Positions 1 through 13,600 of a DNA stretch of 64,000 bases are shown here, piece by piece. This DNA is from Limnomonas spitsbergensis (Eukaryota; Chlorophyta; Chlorophyceae; Chlamydomonadales). The notes below the pieces were generated by a model. It ran no database searches. It was not told the origin of the DNA and worked only from the letters and a program-made list of their open reading frames with translations. Within the stretch, counting starts at the first letter, position 1. Every line of letters begins with the position of its first letter. The position numbers and the translations under genes are program-made. Where the stretch lies: the NCBI GenBank assembly GCA_037349105.1, contig JAYJMM010000117.1:1054001-1118000 (forward strand), given 5' to 3'.

Positions 1-1560
1 GTGGATCTAGATACATAGGTGGGTGATGTGGATCTAGGTGCTGGCTGACGACGTGAGGGTGCGCGGAACAGGGACCAGCAAGGCGCTGCTGGACACAACT
101 GCAATGGGGCCAGATCCAGGTGTGTAGATCTATGTGGGTGGGTGGATCTAGATACATAAATGGGTGATGTGGATCTAGGTGCTGGCTGACGACGTGAGGG
201 TGCGCAGAACAGGGACCAGCAAGGCGCTGCTGGACGCATCTGCAGAGGGGCCAGATCCAGGTGTGTAGATCTAGGTGGGTGGGTGGATCTAGATACATAG
301 GTGGGTGATGTGGATCTTGGTGCTGGCTGACGACGTGAGGGTGCGCGGAACAGGGACCAGCAAGGCGCTGCTGGACACAACTGCAATGGGGCCAGATCCA
401 GGTGTGTATATCTAATTAAATAGGTGGATCTAGGTGGGTGATGTAGATCTAGGTGCCGGTGGACGACGTGCGGGTGCGCAGAACAGGGAGCAGCAAGGCG
501 CTGGACACATCTGCCGAGGGGCCAGATCCAGGTGTGAAGATCCAACTAAGTAGGTGGAACTAGGTGAGTGATGTAGATCTACGTGCCAGTGGTTGACGTG
601 CGGGTGCGCGGAACTGGGAACAGCAAGGCGCTGCCGGACACAACTGCAATGGGGGCAGATCCAGGTGTGTAGATTTAGGTGGGTAGGTGGATTGAGGTGT
701 GCACTGTGCAAGAAAGAAAGAAAGCTACACCCCGTGAGGGGCGTGAGAGTTAAGGAAACAGCGCAGCCTGGGCCGAAGCCTGTACTGGGCATATCTAAAT
801 GTGAGGGTAAGTACGGGTAGATCTAGGTGGCTAGATCTAGGTGCTAGAGGATGGCGTGTGGTTGCAAAAGACTGGAAGCAGCAAGGCGCTGTTAGGCACA
901 TCTGCAGAGGGTTCAGATCCAGGTGTGTAGATCTAGGTGGGTGGGTAGATTCAGATAGGTTGATCCAGGTGGTGGATCTAGTTGGGTGGGTAGATCTAGT
1001 TTGTGCGGACAAAACCGAGGGTGCATAAGACGAGGAGCAGCACGGCACTGCTTGGCATGTTTGCAGAGGGATCGGATCCAAGTATGTAGATCTTGGTGGG
1101 CGGGTGGATTCGGTTTGGTGGATCCAAATGTGGATCCTGGTGGTGGGTCTAGTTGGGTGGCTAGATCCAGGTGCTCGTGAGAGGTACGAGTTTGCATAAG
1201 ACTGGGAGCAGCAATGTGTTGCATGTCACATATGCAAGGGAGGCGGATCCAGGTGGTTGGATCTAGCTGGGTGTTAGATCCAGGTGGATCTTGGTGGGTG
1301 GGTGTGAGTGGATCCAGGTGAGTGATCCCATTGAGTAGGTGGGCCGAAACGGGTGGGCCCAGGTGGACCTAAGTGGGTGATGGTAGGTGGGGGATTCAGG
1401 TGGGTGATGGATCATGGTGGGGGATCTAGGTGCATCTAGTTGGGTGTTGGATCTTGGTAGGTGGTGGATCCAGGTGTGGGGATCCAGGTGGATCTAGGTG
1501 GGCAGTGAACCTAGGTAGGTGGTGGATCATGGTTAGGGGATCCAGGTGGATCTAGGTGGG
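1..1560. repeat. Degenerate ~140-bp tandem repeat, presumed intron
   Basis: Three nearly identical units of about 140 bp start at 1, 143 and 283. More diverged units continue to about 1260, after which only the GTGGATCTAGGTGGGTG core remains. Each unit carries CAGCAAGGCGCTGCTGGA (near 78, 218, 358, 495 and 621, decaying afterwards) and runs of GGATCTAGGTGGGTG. No exon was recognised. The block precedes the first recognised oxoprolinase exon, so it is inferred to be intron. Open frames on both strands are repeat artefacts. The left-to-right gradient of decay suggests that the most recent duplication was at the left edge. Confidence 0.75.
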
Positions 1561-1693
1561 TCCCTCTAAGCTACCTCTCTTGCCTGCCCCTCTACCTCCA
1601 ACTCCCCCTCTAAGCTACCCCTCTACCCCCACCTGCCCCTCCCACCTGCCCCTTCACCCTGCCCCGCTTCCAAAGGTGCACTTCCCACCCCAG

Positions 1694-4600
1694 TGGTGGT
1701 CACCTCGGCGTACTTTGAGGTGGGGGGGCGGCAGGTGACACCGGTGTACCAGCTGACCACACTGAAGCCACGCCATGAGGTGGGGCACACTGGCACAGCC
1801 AGCGGGATTTAAGATATTTCAGTTGCCGGTATTCCGGATATTTCAGGTATTGCTTTGAGGTGGGGGGGCGGCAGGCGACACTGGTGTCCTACCCTTAAGC
1901 CCCGCAATGAAGTGGGGCACAACAAGCGGGCTTTAAGATATTTCAGATATGTCAGATATGTCAGATATGTCAGATATGTCAGATATGTCAGATATTACTT
2001 TGAGGTCGCAGGGCGGCAGTACACCGGTGTACCAGCTGCCCACTCTGAAGCACGGTCGTGAGGTGGGGCATAGCCAGCGGGGTAAAAGAGTTTTCAGTTG
2101 TTGCAGAATCCCCAACACACAAGGTGTAGGTGTGACACCCCTCGTGTTCACACCTACATCGCCCCCGGCACCCACCCTTGAACCCTAATTCCCCAAAACC
2201 CGCCATGAGGTGGGGGGGCGCAGCCAGCGGGGTAAAAGAGTTTTCAGTTATTTTCAGTTGTTGCAGGATTCGCTTGCTGACACCCCTCGTGCTCACACCT
2301 ACATCGCCCCCCGCACCCACCATTGGACCCTGATTCCCTAAAACCCGCCATGAGGTGGGGGGGCGCAGCCAGGGGGGGTCAGATATTCCGGATACATTCA
2401 AGATACTTCAGGTATACGATAGTATGTGAGATGTTTTTTTAAAAATATTTGAGATATGTGACGCATCCTAGGTCGGTATTTCTGATGTGCCGGAGCGTTC
2501 AGACATGGCAAATTTCTAAGGTGCTTAATTTATTTCAGATGTTTCAGGTGCTTGAGGCATGTCAGATGTTTCAGGTGCTTGAGGCATGTCAGATGTTTCA
2601 GGTGCTTGAGGCATGTCAGATGTTTCAGGTGCTTGAGGCATGTCAGATGTTTCAGGTGCTTGAGGCATGTCAGATGTTTCAGGTGCTTGAGGCATGTCAG
2701 ATGTTTCAGGTGCTTGAGGCATGTCAGATGTGTCAGGTGCTTGAGGCATGTCAGATGTTTCAGGTGCTTGAGGCATGTCAGATGTTTCAGGTGCTTGAGG
2801 CATGTCAGATGTTTCAGGTGCTTGAGGCATGTCAGATGTTTCAGGTGCTTGAGGCATGTCAGATGTTTCAGGTGCTTGAGGCATGTCAGATGTTTCAGGT
2901 GCTTGAGGCATGTCAGATGTTTCAGGTGCCTGAGGCATGTCAGATGTGTCAGGTGCTTGAGGCATGTCAGATGTTTCAGGTGCTTGAGGCATGTCAGATG
3001 TTTCAGGTGCTTGAGGCATGTCAGATGTGTCAGGTGCTTGAGGCATGTCAGATGTTTCAGGTGCTTAAGGCATGTCAGATGTTTCAGGTGCTTGAGGCAT
3101 GTCAGATGTTTCAGGTGCTTGAGGCATGTCAGATGTTTCAGGTGCTTGAGGCATGTCAGATGTTTCAGGTGCTTGAGGCATGTCAGATGTTTCAGGTGCT
3201 TGAGGCATGTCAGATGTTTCAGGTGCTTGAGGCATGTCAGATGTTTCAGGTGCTTGAGGCATGTCAGATGTTTCAGGTGCTTGAGGCATGTCAGATGTTT
3301 CAGGTGCTTGAGGCATGTCAGATGTTTCAGGTGCTTGAGGCATGTCAGATGTTTCAGGTGCTTGAGGCATGTCAGATGTTTCAGGTGCTTGAGGCATGTC
3401 AGATGTGTCAGGTGCTTGAGGCTTGTCAGATGTTTCAGGTGCTTGAGGCATGTCAGATGTTTCAGGTGCTTAAGGCATGTCAGATGTGTCAGGTGCTTGA
3501 GGCATGTCAGATGTTTCAGGTGCTTGAGGCATGTCAGATGTGTCAGGTGCTTAAGGCATGTCAGATGTTTCAGGTGCTTGAGGCATGTCAGATGTTTCAG
3601 GTGCTTGAGGCATGTCAGATGTGTCAGGTGCTTGAGGCATGTCAGATGTTTCAGGTGCTTGCAGTATGTTTGGTACGCTTCAGATGGATCGTATAGTTCA
3701 GAATTTCCCTGCCCCCACCCCTATACCTACTCCTCCTGTACCCTCCCACACACCCTCCCACACATCCTCCCACACATCCTCCCACACATCCTCCCACGCA
3801 CCCTCCCACACGACGGCCAGGTTCCTGGACCAGCCATCTTGATTGACAGCATCTCCACCGTTGTGGTCGAGCCGGGCTGGGTGGCTACGATCACAGGGGA
3901 TCACAACGTGCGCATGAACGCCTCCAAACTCCCGACTGGTATGTGAATAACCCGCAGCATGGAAACTTTGACAAAAGACCAGGCATGGAATCATGAGCAA
4001 AGACTTGGCTGACCAAAGCTGCTTTTACTTTTAAATTTGAATAAATAAATAAAACCACGGCACCCTAAGGCACGGCTCCGGTCATTGGTCCCCATACATG
4101 GCTGTCATGGATGGTCTGGGTGGGGCTAGCAGGCCTTGGGGCCCGCTGCCCAGCCCACACCACACTGCTCTTCGGCGTGCGGCCCTTGGAGGTTGCAGCA
4201 GATAGAATCATCATCGTCACAATCTTAACTAACCCAGCAGCAGGAAAGCTAACAACTTCAGACCGACTCTAACCGATAGTATGGCAAGTACGGGACCGTA
4301 AAGCACCCTGTCGCGCCTTGAGCTGTGAATTAAGTAAGCCACCCGTTCGGCCATAGCACTAGGTGAGCTACCACAACGCCTCAAAACTGACTACTGGCAC
4401 ATTGCCATTCCTTGGACCCATTGGATTGGGTCTTATCTGCCTCATTTGATTTTATTTTTCTTTGAGAGGCATGTCAGCGAACTCTGCTGTCATGACGGGC
4501 GATGTTGAAATAGGAGTTCAAATAGGAGTTCAAACAGGAGTTCATACAGGAGTTCAAACAGGAGTTCGAGACACTCACGTCGGCACAGCACTTTCGGAGA

Positions 4601-7600
4601 TAAGGGTTTGAGGTTTGTCCAAAACCCTACTTTCTGTTCAAAGCCCTGGAATATGTTCAAAACCCTTGAATAAGTTCATAACCCTCTGATATGTTCCAAG
4701 ACCCTTCCATTTATACCTTTCCCTCTACCCATGCCCCCCCCCTCCCGCTGCTGTTGCACCTTCAGCCTCTGCTGCTCCAACCGCTCTGATGTCTGTCGCT
4801 CCTGCCCCCGAGAGCACCAAGTGTGACCCCATCCAGCTGGCCATCTTTAGCCACCGCTTCATGGGCATTGCAGAACAAATGGGGCGTACCCTTCAGCGCA
4901 CCTCAATAAGGTGGGGGGGGCAGATGGGGGAGGGAGGCAGGAATGAGGGGTGGGGGGAGGGGGGGGAGGTAGATGGGGGGCTGTGTGTGTGTGTGTGTGT
5001 GGTGGTGGGGGGGGGGGGGGATGAGATGGGGCATACCCTGCAGCGAACCTCTAGAAGGTGAGGGAAGCAAATAGGAGGGGGGAGGCAGGGATGGGATGGG
5101 GGATGGGGGCTGTGTGTAGGGGGGGAGGGGGGGAGGTAGAGGGGGGGAGGGGGGAGGGGGGCTGTGTGTAGGGGGGGGGGGGGGGGGGGGGAGGTAGAAG
5201 GGGGGCTGAGTTGTTCTTACAAAGTTAACGCAACCACCCATAGCCTTTTGTGAAAAGGACAGGCAGAGAGAACCAGGGGGGAACTAGGAGTGCAAGGGGG
5301 GCAGTGTGGGGACAGGGAGCAGATGCGACGCACCCTGCCGGGCACCTCGAATCAGGTGAGGGTGGCAGTTAGGGGGAGGGGGGGCAGGGATACTGTTGCC
5401 ACGATTTATTTATAAAGTGCCAGGTGTTCTGAACTCAGATCCAGGCAATGCAGCAAGTATGAAGTAAGTATGAAATAAGTATGAAGAAAGTATGAAGTAA
5501 ACCAAATCAGTGCCTAGAAGTCCTGAACGCAAAGTGTCCTTCCCTCCCTCCCTCCCCTCCTCCCCTTGCCTCCCCGCCCCCCCCCCCCCCCCTTCATTCC
5601 CCCTGTCCCCTCGCCCTCCATCCCCACCCCCATTTCGCGCTCCCACCCTTCTCCCTCCCTTCATCCCCCCACCCACCCCGCCCCCTCGCCCCTTCAACTT
5701 TCATTCCCCTCTCACACTCCCCCCCCATCTCACCCTTCTCCCCTACCCATCCCCCCATTCCCCCCTCGTCCCTTCAGCCCCCATCCCCCATCATGCGCGC
5801 TCGCCCCCCTCGCACTCTCGCCTACCTTATCCCCCCTTTCCACCCTGGACCCATTCCCCCCCGGACCCTTTCAACTCTCACCTCCCTCGCGCTCTTGCCC
5901 CCCATCTCCCCCTCACCCATTCAACCCCCACCCTCCTCGACCCACTCCTCCCCCCCTGCCCCTCGCCCCCCTCGCACTCTTGTCACCCCATTTCCCCCTC
6001 GACTCATTCCCCCCCCCCTGCCCCTCGCCCCCTATCTCACCCTCGCCCCCTCGCCCCCCTTGTCAGCGTTAACATCAAGGAGCGGCTGGACTTCAGCTGT
6101 GCCTTGTTCGGACCGGACGGCGCCTTGGTGGCCAATGCACCGCACCTGCCCGTACACCTGGGGGCCATGAGCGAGGCCGTGCGGTACCAGGTACGTGTTC
6201 CCTTTTTAATGGCTCAGCAGCCATTCAGCTACACTTCAGCTACACGTCAGCTTCCTGTCTGTACACCTGGGGGCCATGAGCGAGGCCGTGCGGTACCAGG
6301 TACGTGTTTCCTTTTTAATGGCTCAGCAGCCATTCAGCTACACTTCAGCTTCCTGCCCGTGCATCTGGGGGCAATGAGCGAGGCTGTGCGGTACCAGGTA
6401 CGTCTTTCATTTGTAGCTACATTTAGGTACATTCCGCTAGACTCAGCCTAAGCTACACTTAGCGACACTCAGCTATGCCTGAGCTACACTCAGCTACACT
6501 CAGCTACGTCTAAGCTACACTCAGCTACACTTTAGCGCTTCCCGCCGGCCTCCAGCTGGTGGCAAAGCCTGACAGTGCTTGTGGGGGAGTCGAACGAGTC
6601 GGTGCCGTACATGGTACCTGTCCCGCAAGGAAACAAAGCAACAGGTATGTTTTCATTTCTAATAGCTCAGCCACCAGTCAGCTACACTTAAGCTACACTT
6701 CAGCTACACCTCAGTTACACTTCAGCTTCCTGCTGTGCATGACGCGGTGTTTCCTGCAAAGAATCAAAGCAACAGTTACGTTTTCCTTTTGGGGGGCTTA
6801 GCCACCATTCAGCTACACTTAAGCTACGTTTCAGCTTCCTGCCATGCGCACGTCGACTTCTCCCGTACCAAATGTGGTGGTTTTATGACTGACACCCTTT
6901 TTCGTGAGATCTTGCGCTGGATATCGCCTAATCATGTGTTTGCTTCATATTGTGAACCACGTTGTGCAAGAGTTGTGACCAGGTCGAGCCCTTGCCGAGC
7001 TGACATGCAAATTCATGCCGTGTTTGGGTGTCAGCTCAGCATGGGCTCGATGCTTCCTGAATCCTTTGCATGAGAAACACAGGGCTATTAACCAATGCTC
7101 GATTTCCGGTGCATGACGACCTGTCATCAGGTCCACACGTTCATACCAGGGGCAGAAAAGCAATCGATTCGAGGAAGCATCCTTTCGCGTTGATCCCGGA
7201 GACTAAAAGGTCGAGTATTTGCTAATAAGAAGACTGTCGTGAGGAATTTGATCAAGACTGCGGGAATCTTCTGCAAGAGTGTGAATTGTACCTATTTAAC
7301 ACTCTGGCACACGATTCACGCAGACTCGCAGGAATTCCACACAGCATTCTTCCTATTGGCAAATTTCCTTCCTCTTAGTCTCCGGGGTCTACGCAAAAGG
7401 ATGCCTCTACAGGAATCGAAGTTTCCCCTACGTAAAACCACCACATTTGGTACGGCAGAAGTCGCAGTGCTTGGATGACCCGGTGTTTCCCGCAAAGAAA
7501 CAAGGCAGCAGATATGTTTTTTTTCTTCTAATGGCTCAGCCACCAGTCAGCTACACTGAAGCTACACCTCAGCTACACCTCAGCTACACCTCAGTTACAC

Positions 7601-10600
7601 TTCAGCTTCCTGCTGTGCATGACGCGGTGTTTCCTGCAAAGAATTAAAGCAACAGTTATGTTTTCCTTTTGGGGGGCTTAGCCACCAGTCAGCTACACTT
7701 CAGCTCTCCTCTAGGGTTTGTTATAGTGGGCACTAGACCCCCCTTAGGGGGCCGCTGGGCGCCCACCACTGGGCCAATTGGGACCAAACATCGATCGGTC
7801 TATGGCCAATATTCCAAACAGCAGGCATTTTGCTGCACCAGCTCCCCACGGCTGTAGGTCATGGTGTAGCTGAATTGTAGCTGAAGCGTGCTAAAAGAAA
7901 TACGGCTTCCTACTGGCCTCAAGCTGAGGGGAACACCTGTCTGTGCTTGTGGGGTGATGAACGAGTCCCTGCACCTCCTGGTATGTATTTATTTTTGCGT
8001 GGCTGAACAGCCATTCCGCTGCAGTTCAGCTTCCTTCCTTAATATGTTTGCGTGTCCTAACAGCCTTTCAGCTGCAGTTTGGCTTCCTACTGGCCTCCAG
8101 CGGATGGCCGGATGCAACGCCCGTCCTTGCACGTGGGGGCGATTCGAACCCTTACATAATTTGTGTGTATTTAATTGTAATATGATACCCTTTCGCGTGT
8201 GTTTAAATCATAATATTACACACTATTTTCTATGTGTTTAAATCATTATATTATATACCCTTTCGTGTGTGTTTAAATCATAATATTATATACCCTTTGT
8301 GCATTTATAAATCATAATATTATTTAACATTTTGCTCCTGCATGCCGATCACTTCTAGGACAAACTGGACTGCTGCTTTCTTTCAAAATTGCAAATTCAA
8401 TCTTTATATCAATTACCCTATATTTGATTTGCCTTCGCTCGGGCATCATACAAACGCTTAATTTTGATGCTGCCCTCAGGGCAACCTGTCGACAAAAACT
8501 GTTAATTTCCGACATCAAACTGGCGTTGACATCCAATAATTAGTAAATTCATGGATCCCTCAACCCCAAACAACTTTAATTATGAGGGAAGACAAAGCTA
8601 ATATACAGTGCACTATTTTTTTTGAATATTTGAATCTCAGTACCATTTTTTTCCCCATCCTTTCTGCAGGTGCGTCACTACCAGGAGGGCCTGGGCCGCT
8701 GTCTCATTCAAATTTCGAATCCCCACTCTTATTTGTGTGTGTGTTTAAACCTTATTATTCCACCCTTTCTCTCCTCTGCAGGTGCGTCACTACCAGGAGG
8801 GACTGGGCCGCCTCGAGGGCCTGTCTGAGGGCGACGTACTTCTGTCTAATCACCCTCAGCTCGCAGGGGGGAGCCACCTGCCCGACATCACGGCTATCAC
8901 GCCAGTGTTCAGGTGGGGAAGGATACTGGGTTTAGGGGGGTGACCACTTCAAAAGTGTGAACCCTGAACCTGCCCGACATCACGGCTATCACGCCAGTGT
9001 TCAGGGGTTGACCATTTCAAAAGTGTGAACGCTGAACCTCTATTTCTCACACTCACCCGCTCCCTGCTCCCGACTCCCCGACTCCCCGCTCTGTAGCGGC
9101 GGTAAAATCGTCTTCTTTGTGGCCTCCCGCGGCCATCATGCAGACATTGGCGGTATCAGCCCCGGCTCCATGCCACCGCACTCCAAGCTGCTGGTGGAGG
9201 AGGGGGCTGCCATTGTGTCCTTTAAGATCGTTAAGAAGGGGGAATTCCAGGTGAGGAGGAGCGGGGAGGGGGAGGGGAGCGGGGAGGGGGAGTGGGAGGG
9301 GGGCGGGGAGGAGGGAGGAATGACCGGGTGAAGTGGGCGGGACTGGGTGGGGTTGTGGAGGAGGGGGGCGCCATTTTGTCCTTTAAGATCGTCAAGAAGG
9401 GGGAATTTCAGGTGAGGGGGGGAGCGGGGAGGGGGAGGGGGAGGGGGAGGGGAGGGGGGTGCCATTGTGTTCTTTAAGATCGCCAAGCAGGGCGAGTTCC
9501 AGGTGAGGTGGGGGGGGGGGGGCACGGGATTAATAGGGCAAGGCGTGGCGGGGAGCGGGATTAATCACGTTGGGCAAGTTGGGGCGGGAGAAGCTGGGTT
9601 AGGGGCGGCCATCGTGCCCTTCTAGATCATCAAGGAGGGCAAGTTCCAGGTACTGGGGGAGTGGGGCAGAGGGGGGGGAGTGAGGGGGGGGGCGGGGAAG
9701 GGGAGGGGTTAGGGGCAGGGGGAGGGCGGGAGGGGGCAGAGGGGAGGGAGGGAGGGTCAGAGCAGGGGGGGTGGGGGACGGGGAGGACGGAGTAGGGGAG
9801 CAGCCATCAAGCTGTGCCCCCTTGATTCAGGAGGAGGCTATATGCTGCTATGATTGACTTGTAGCAGTTGTGCAGGAGGAGACCATTATGATTGACTGAT
9901 GGCAGTTTTGATTCCCTTGAAGGTTTCGGGTTAAGGGTTTTGGGTTTGTGATGGTTTGCCTCACTGCTGGTCTGCTTGACTCCTTGCTGTTTTTTGTTTT
10001 GCCCTCGTAGCACCAAGGCCCCCTTGCGGGTGTGCAAGCCCCCTAACGTTTACCCCCATCCCCCAACCCTGGACCCTCATCAGGAGGCGGGCATCACTCG
10101 GCTGCTGATGGCCCCCGGGGATCTGGCGGCCTCCATCCCGGGGATCAGCGGGACACGCAACCTGGCGGATAACTTGTCCGACCTGAGGGCCCAGGTGCGA
10201 TTTGATTCACAACATGGATTTGGGATTCATTTTGTAATTTGGATTCGACAGATGAAGGCGGCCGGTTGCGTGTTCAAGTCGAACGCCTCGCGTCTCTTTA
10301 TGGACGAGTACATTCCTGGAGGTTTCAGGGTTAAGGTTTTTTCCCCCTGAGAATCCTACAACCTTGACCTTCAACTTTTATCCTCCAGTTGGTATTCCGG
10401 CCAGAAAGGATGGGGGGGCAGAATATTCTGTTAGTTGCTGCTGGGAGTCCATTTGGCAGACGACAAGCCCCCCCCCTGCCTTCCTCGTTAAACACTAAAA
10501 ACTCTATTGAGAGGGGAATTTACCCGAACCCTGAGCTCTAGACCCTGGACCCTGGACCCCGAATCCTGACCCCTTGACCCTTATACCGTAAGCCCTGAAT

Positions 10601-13600
10601 CCTGAACCGTATGCCATGAATCCTAAACCTGAGCCTTGCACCCTGAACCCTTTTCCCTAAACCCGGAACCCCGGAACCCTTTAGTGCAGGTTTGAGGCAC
10701 TGCGTGATGTATCCAGCCACAGGTCCTGATTGTGGAGAGACTCTGCACACTAACCCTAGCCCCCACACCTTTCTGCCTTTTGAAAAAGGTCGACGCCAAC
10801 ACGTGGGGCTACCAGCCGCAGGGTTCAGGGAAGGGAGGGACCCTTCTCGGGGGGGGACGTCATAAAGCGCCTGCCGCATTGGGCAGGAACAGCTGCCTGC
10901 GGCAAAAACAGCAATGGCAAAATTTAAATAAAAATTCCTTGCCATTTGCGCAGGTCGCTGCCAACACGCGAGGCATACAGCTGGTGGGCGAGCTCATCAA
11001 CGAGTACAGCCTGGCTGTGGTACAGGTGGGGGCTCTGAAAATATGGTACCGTAGTTGCTGTTTTGTTGGTCAGCGTCAGTTTGGAATTCGAATTCCGACT
11101 TTGAATTTGAATTCCGATTTCGGATATGTGGGGTACCGAGTGTTTGATTGCGCCATCATGAACATGAACCAGCCCCATTAGGAGGGTGATGCTCGTGGAG
11201 GCGGCGTAGTGCTTGATAAGAGTTGCTGTGAGTCAGTCAGCACTCCTGCGTTAATTCTGCATTTCCTCAGCTGCGCTACAGTGACGTGTGGGCCTGCCAC
11301 CGGAGGGGGGCTTATGGTCTTGGGGCTTAGGCTTAGGGTGCTGGGTTCCTAAACACTTAATTCTTAACTCTTAACCCTGGAGTAACAAGCGGATTGGTGG
11401 GAGTCTTATATCAAAGCTGTGCGATTGCGCCCTAATCCAGAAGTTATGTAGAAAATTACGGTCCCTTACAGGTAAAAGTTGCTGATTTTGCCTTGAGATT
11501 ACGGTGACTGAAACTCAGCTCCCTAACTCAGACACCGTCAGGACCATATACGGCACAGCACTATATGGTCCTCAATGAATGGGGCATTGCTTCCAGTTAC
11601 ACGAGCGGACGGCGCAAGACCGCGCTTTCCTGCAGCCCTGAAATTACAAAACCCAGCTGGGTGCTGGGTTCCTAAACCCTTACCCCAGTTTACCCTTAAC
11701 CTAAACCTTAAACCCTAAACCCTAAACTCTAAGCCCTGAAATTCCAGGACCCAGCCCTCCCTCCCACTTTCTGTTTGCAATCGTTAACTCAGGAATGCAA
11801 CGGTCCTGTAAGTTCATGCTTTGCCTACCTTCATAAGGACTTAGCTAATTTTGTTTGGGGGCGTGGGATTAAAATTCCTTTGGTCGACCTTCAATCTGGT
11901 TTTCAGTCATAAATTGATAGCTTTGGTTGATGATTGACTTCACCAGCAGGGCATTATATTAAATAGATGATCATTACCCAAGGAAAGGCATTTCAAATGT
12001 ACGGTATGTTGCGATGGAGATGATAAACTCAAATTCAAATTCAAATCCGGAGTCCATGCGGATAGCAAGATCATCCTGCATGAGGCAGACCCCCTCCTGC
12101 CACTCCCTGTTCTCACATCGTTGACGCATAAATGCGTTGGTCTTCTGCGAAGAAATCAAAATCAAAATCCAAATCAAAGATTCAAATTCGAATCCCATTT
12201 CACTTCAAAAAGCAAGATCACCCTGTCTGAGGCTGCCCCCCCCCGTCATCCCTGGTCTCAGGCCTACATGGGGCACATCCAACGCAACGCTGAGGTGGCA
12301 GTACGGGAGATGCTGCGCGACTTCTCACACAAGCAGGTGTGAACAGTGTGCCCTTCTCAACGAAGCAGGTGTGAATAGCATGTCCTTCTCACTCAAACAG
12401 GTGTGACTAGTGTGCCATTCTTACTGAAGCAGGTGTGACTAGTGCAACATTCTCACTCAAACAGGTGTGACTAGTGTGTCCTCCATCCACATGGCACCAT
12501 AAGAGTGTCTTGGGTGAATGGTTATGATAGGGTTTAGGGTTGATGGTTTAATGACAGAGTTCACCAACAACTCGATCCTGTCCATTTTCTCCTCCCTCTT
12601 TGACAGGGCCTACCAGAAGTGGGCACTGTGATGGCTGAGGACCAGATGGACGACGGTACTGTGATCAAGCTGTCGGTCACCATCGACCGGAGGGACGGCT
12701 CAGCCATTTTCGACTTTGAGGGGACAGGTGAGAGGCTGAACCAGGGGTGGGTGTGCTTGCAAAATATAAATATAAATATATGAAAATACTTGACTTGACT
12801 TGGCGGGATAGTTCGGCAACAAAAGAGAACTTAACTTTGAGGGAACAGCTGGGTGGGAGGCTGAATCAGGAACGAGCACTTACTAAATATGCCAAATAGC
12901 ACTTACCGGTATCTTGGCTGGGAGGTTTTGCCGTCTTAAACGTCGAGGGAGCGGGTGAGAGGCTGCCCCAGGGTCGAGCACTTCAAACAAAATACAAAAA
13001 AAAATACTGAACTTGGTGGGACGGCTCGGCCGTATTTGACTTTGAGGGAGCAGGTGCGAGGCTGCACCAGGGGTGAGCACTCGACAAAACATACCAAAAT
13101 GTACTGAATCTGGCGGTACAGTTTGACCATCTTTGACTTTGGGGAGACAGGTGAGGGGGTGCACGAGGGCTGAGCACTCCAACAAAAAAACAGGCGGGAC
13201 GTCTAGGCCATCTTATGGACTTGGGAGGGGACGGGTGAGAGGCTGTGCCAAGGTTGGGTTGCACTTCAAAAACAACAAATAACCAGATGGGACGGCTTGG
13301 CCACCTTTGACGGCTTGGCCACCTTTGACGGCTTGGCCACCTTTGACGGCTTGGCCACCTTTGACGGCTTGGCCACCTTTGACGGCTTGGCCACCTTTGA
13401 CGGCTTGGCCACCTTTGACGGCTTGGCCACCTTTGACGGCTTGGCCACCTTTGATGGCTTGGCCACCTTTGATGGCTTGGCCACCTTTGACGGCTTGGCC
13501 ACCTTTGACGGCTTGGCCACCTTTGACGGCTTGGCCACCTTTGACGGCTTGGCCACCTTTGACGGCTTGGCCACCTTTGACGGCTTGGCCACCTTTGATG

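Noticed and set aside
2449..3946. Cys-rich repeat proteins ([18 protein letters not shown])
   Set aside because: 27-bp minisatellite within a phase-0 intron; two plus frames and the minus strand are equally open.
5510..6170. Pro/Ser-rich secreted or cell-wall-like protein
   Set aside because: A pyrimidine tract at an intron end; the frame merges into exon 4 only by chance.
8132..8156. tRNA-like T-arm text (GGGCGATTCGAACCC)
   Set aside because: No acceptor, D or anticodon arms could be found around it.
8670..8712. Upstream copy as the true exon 5 of oxoprolinase
   Set aside because: After the shared start it reads CTGTCTCATTC and does not encode the [12 protein letters not shown] block.
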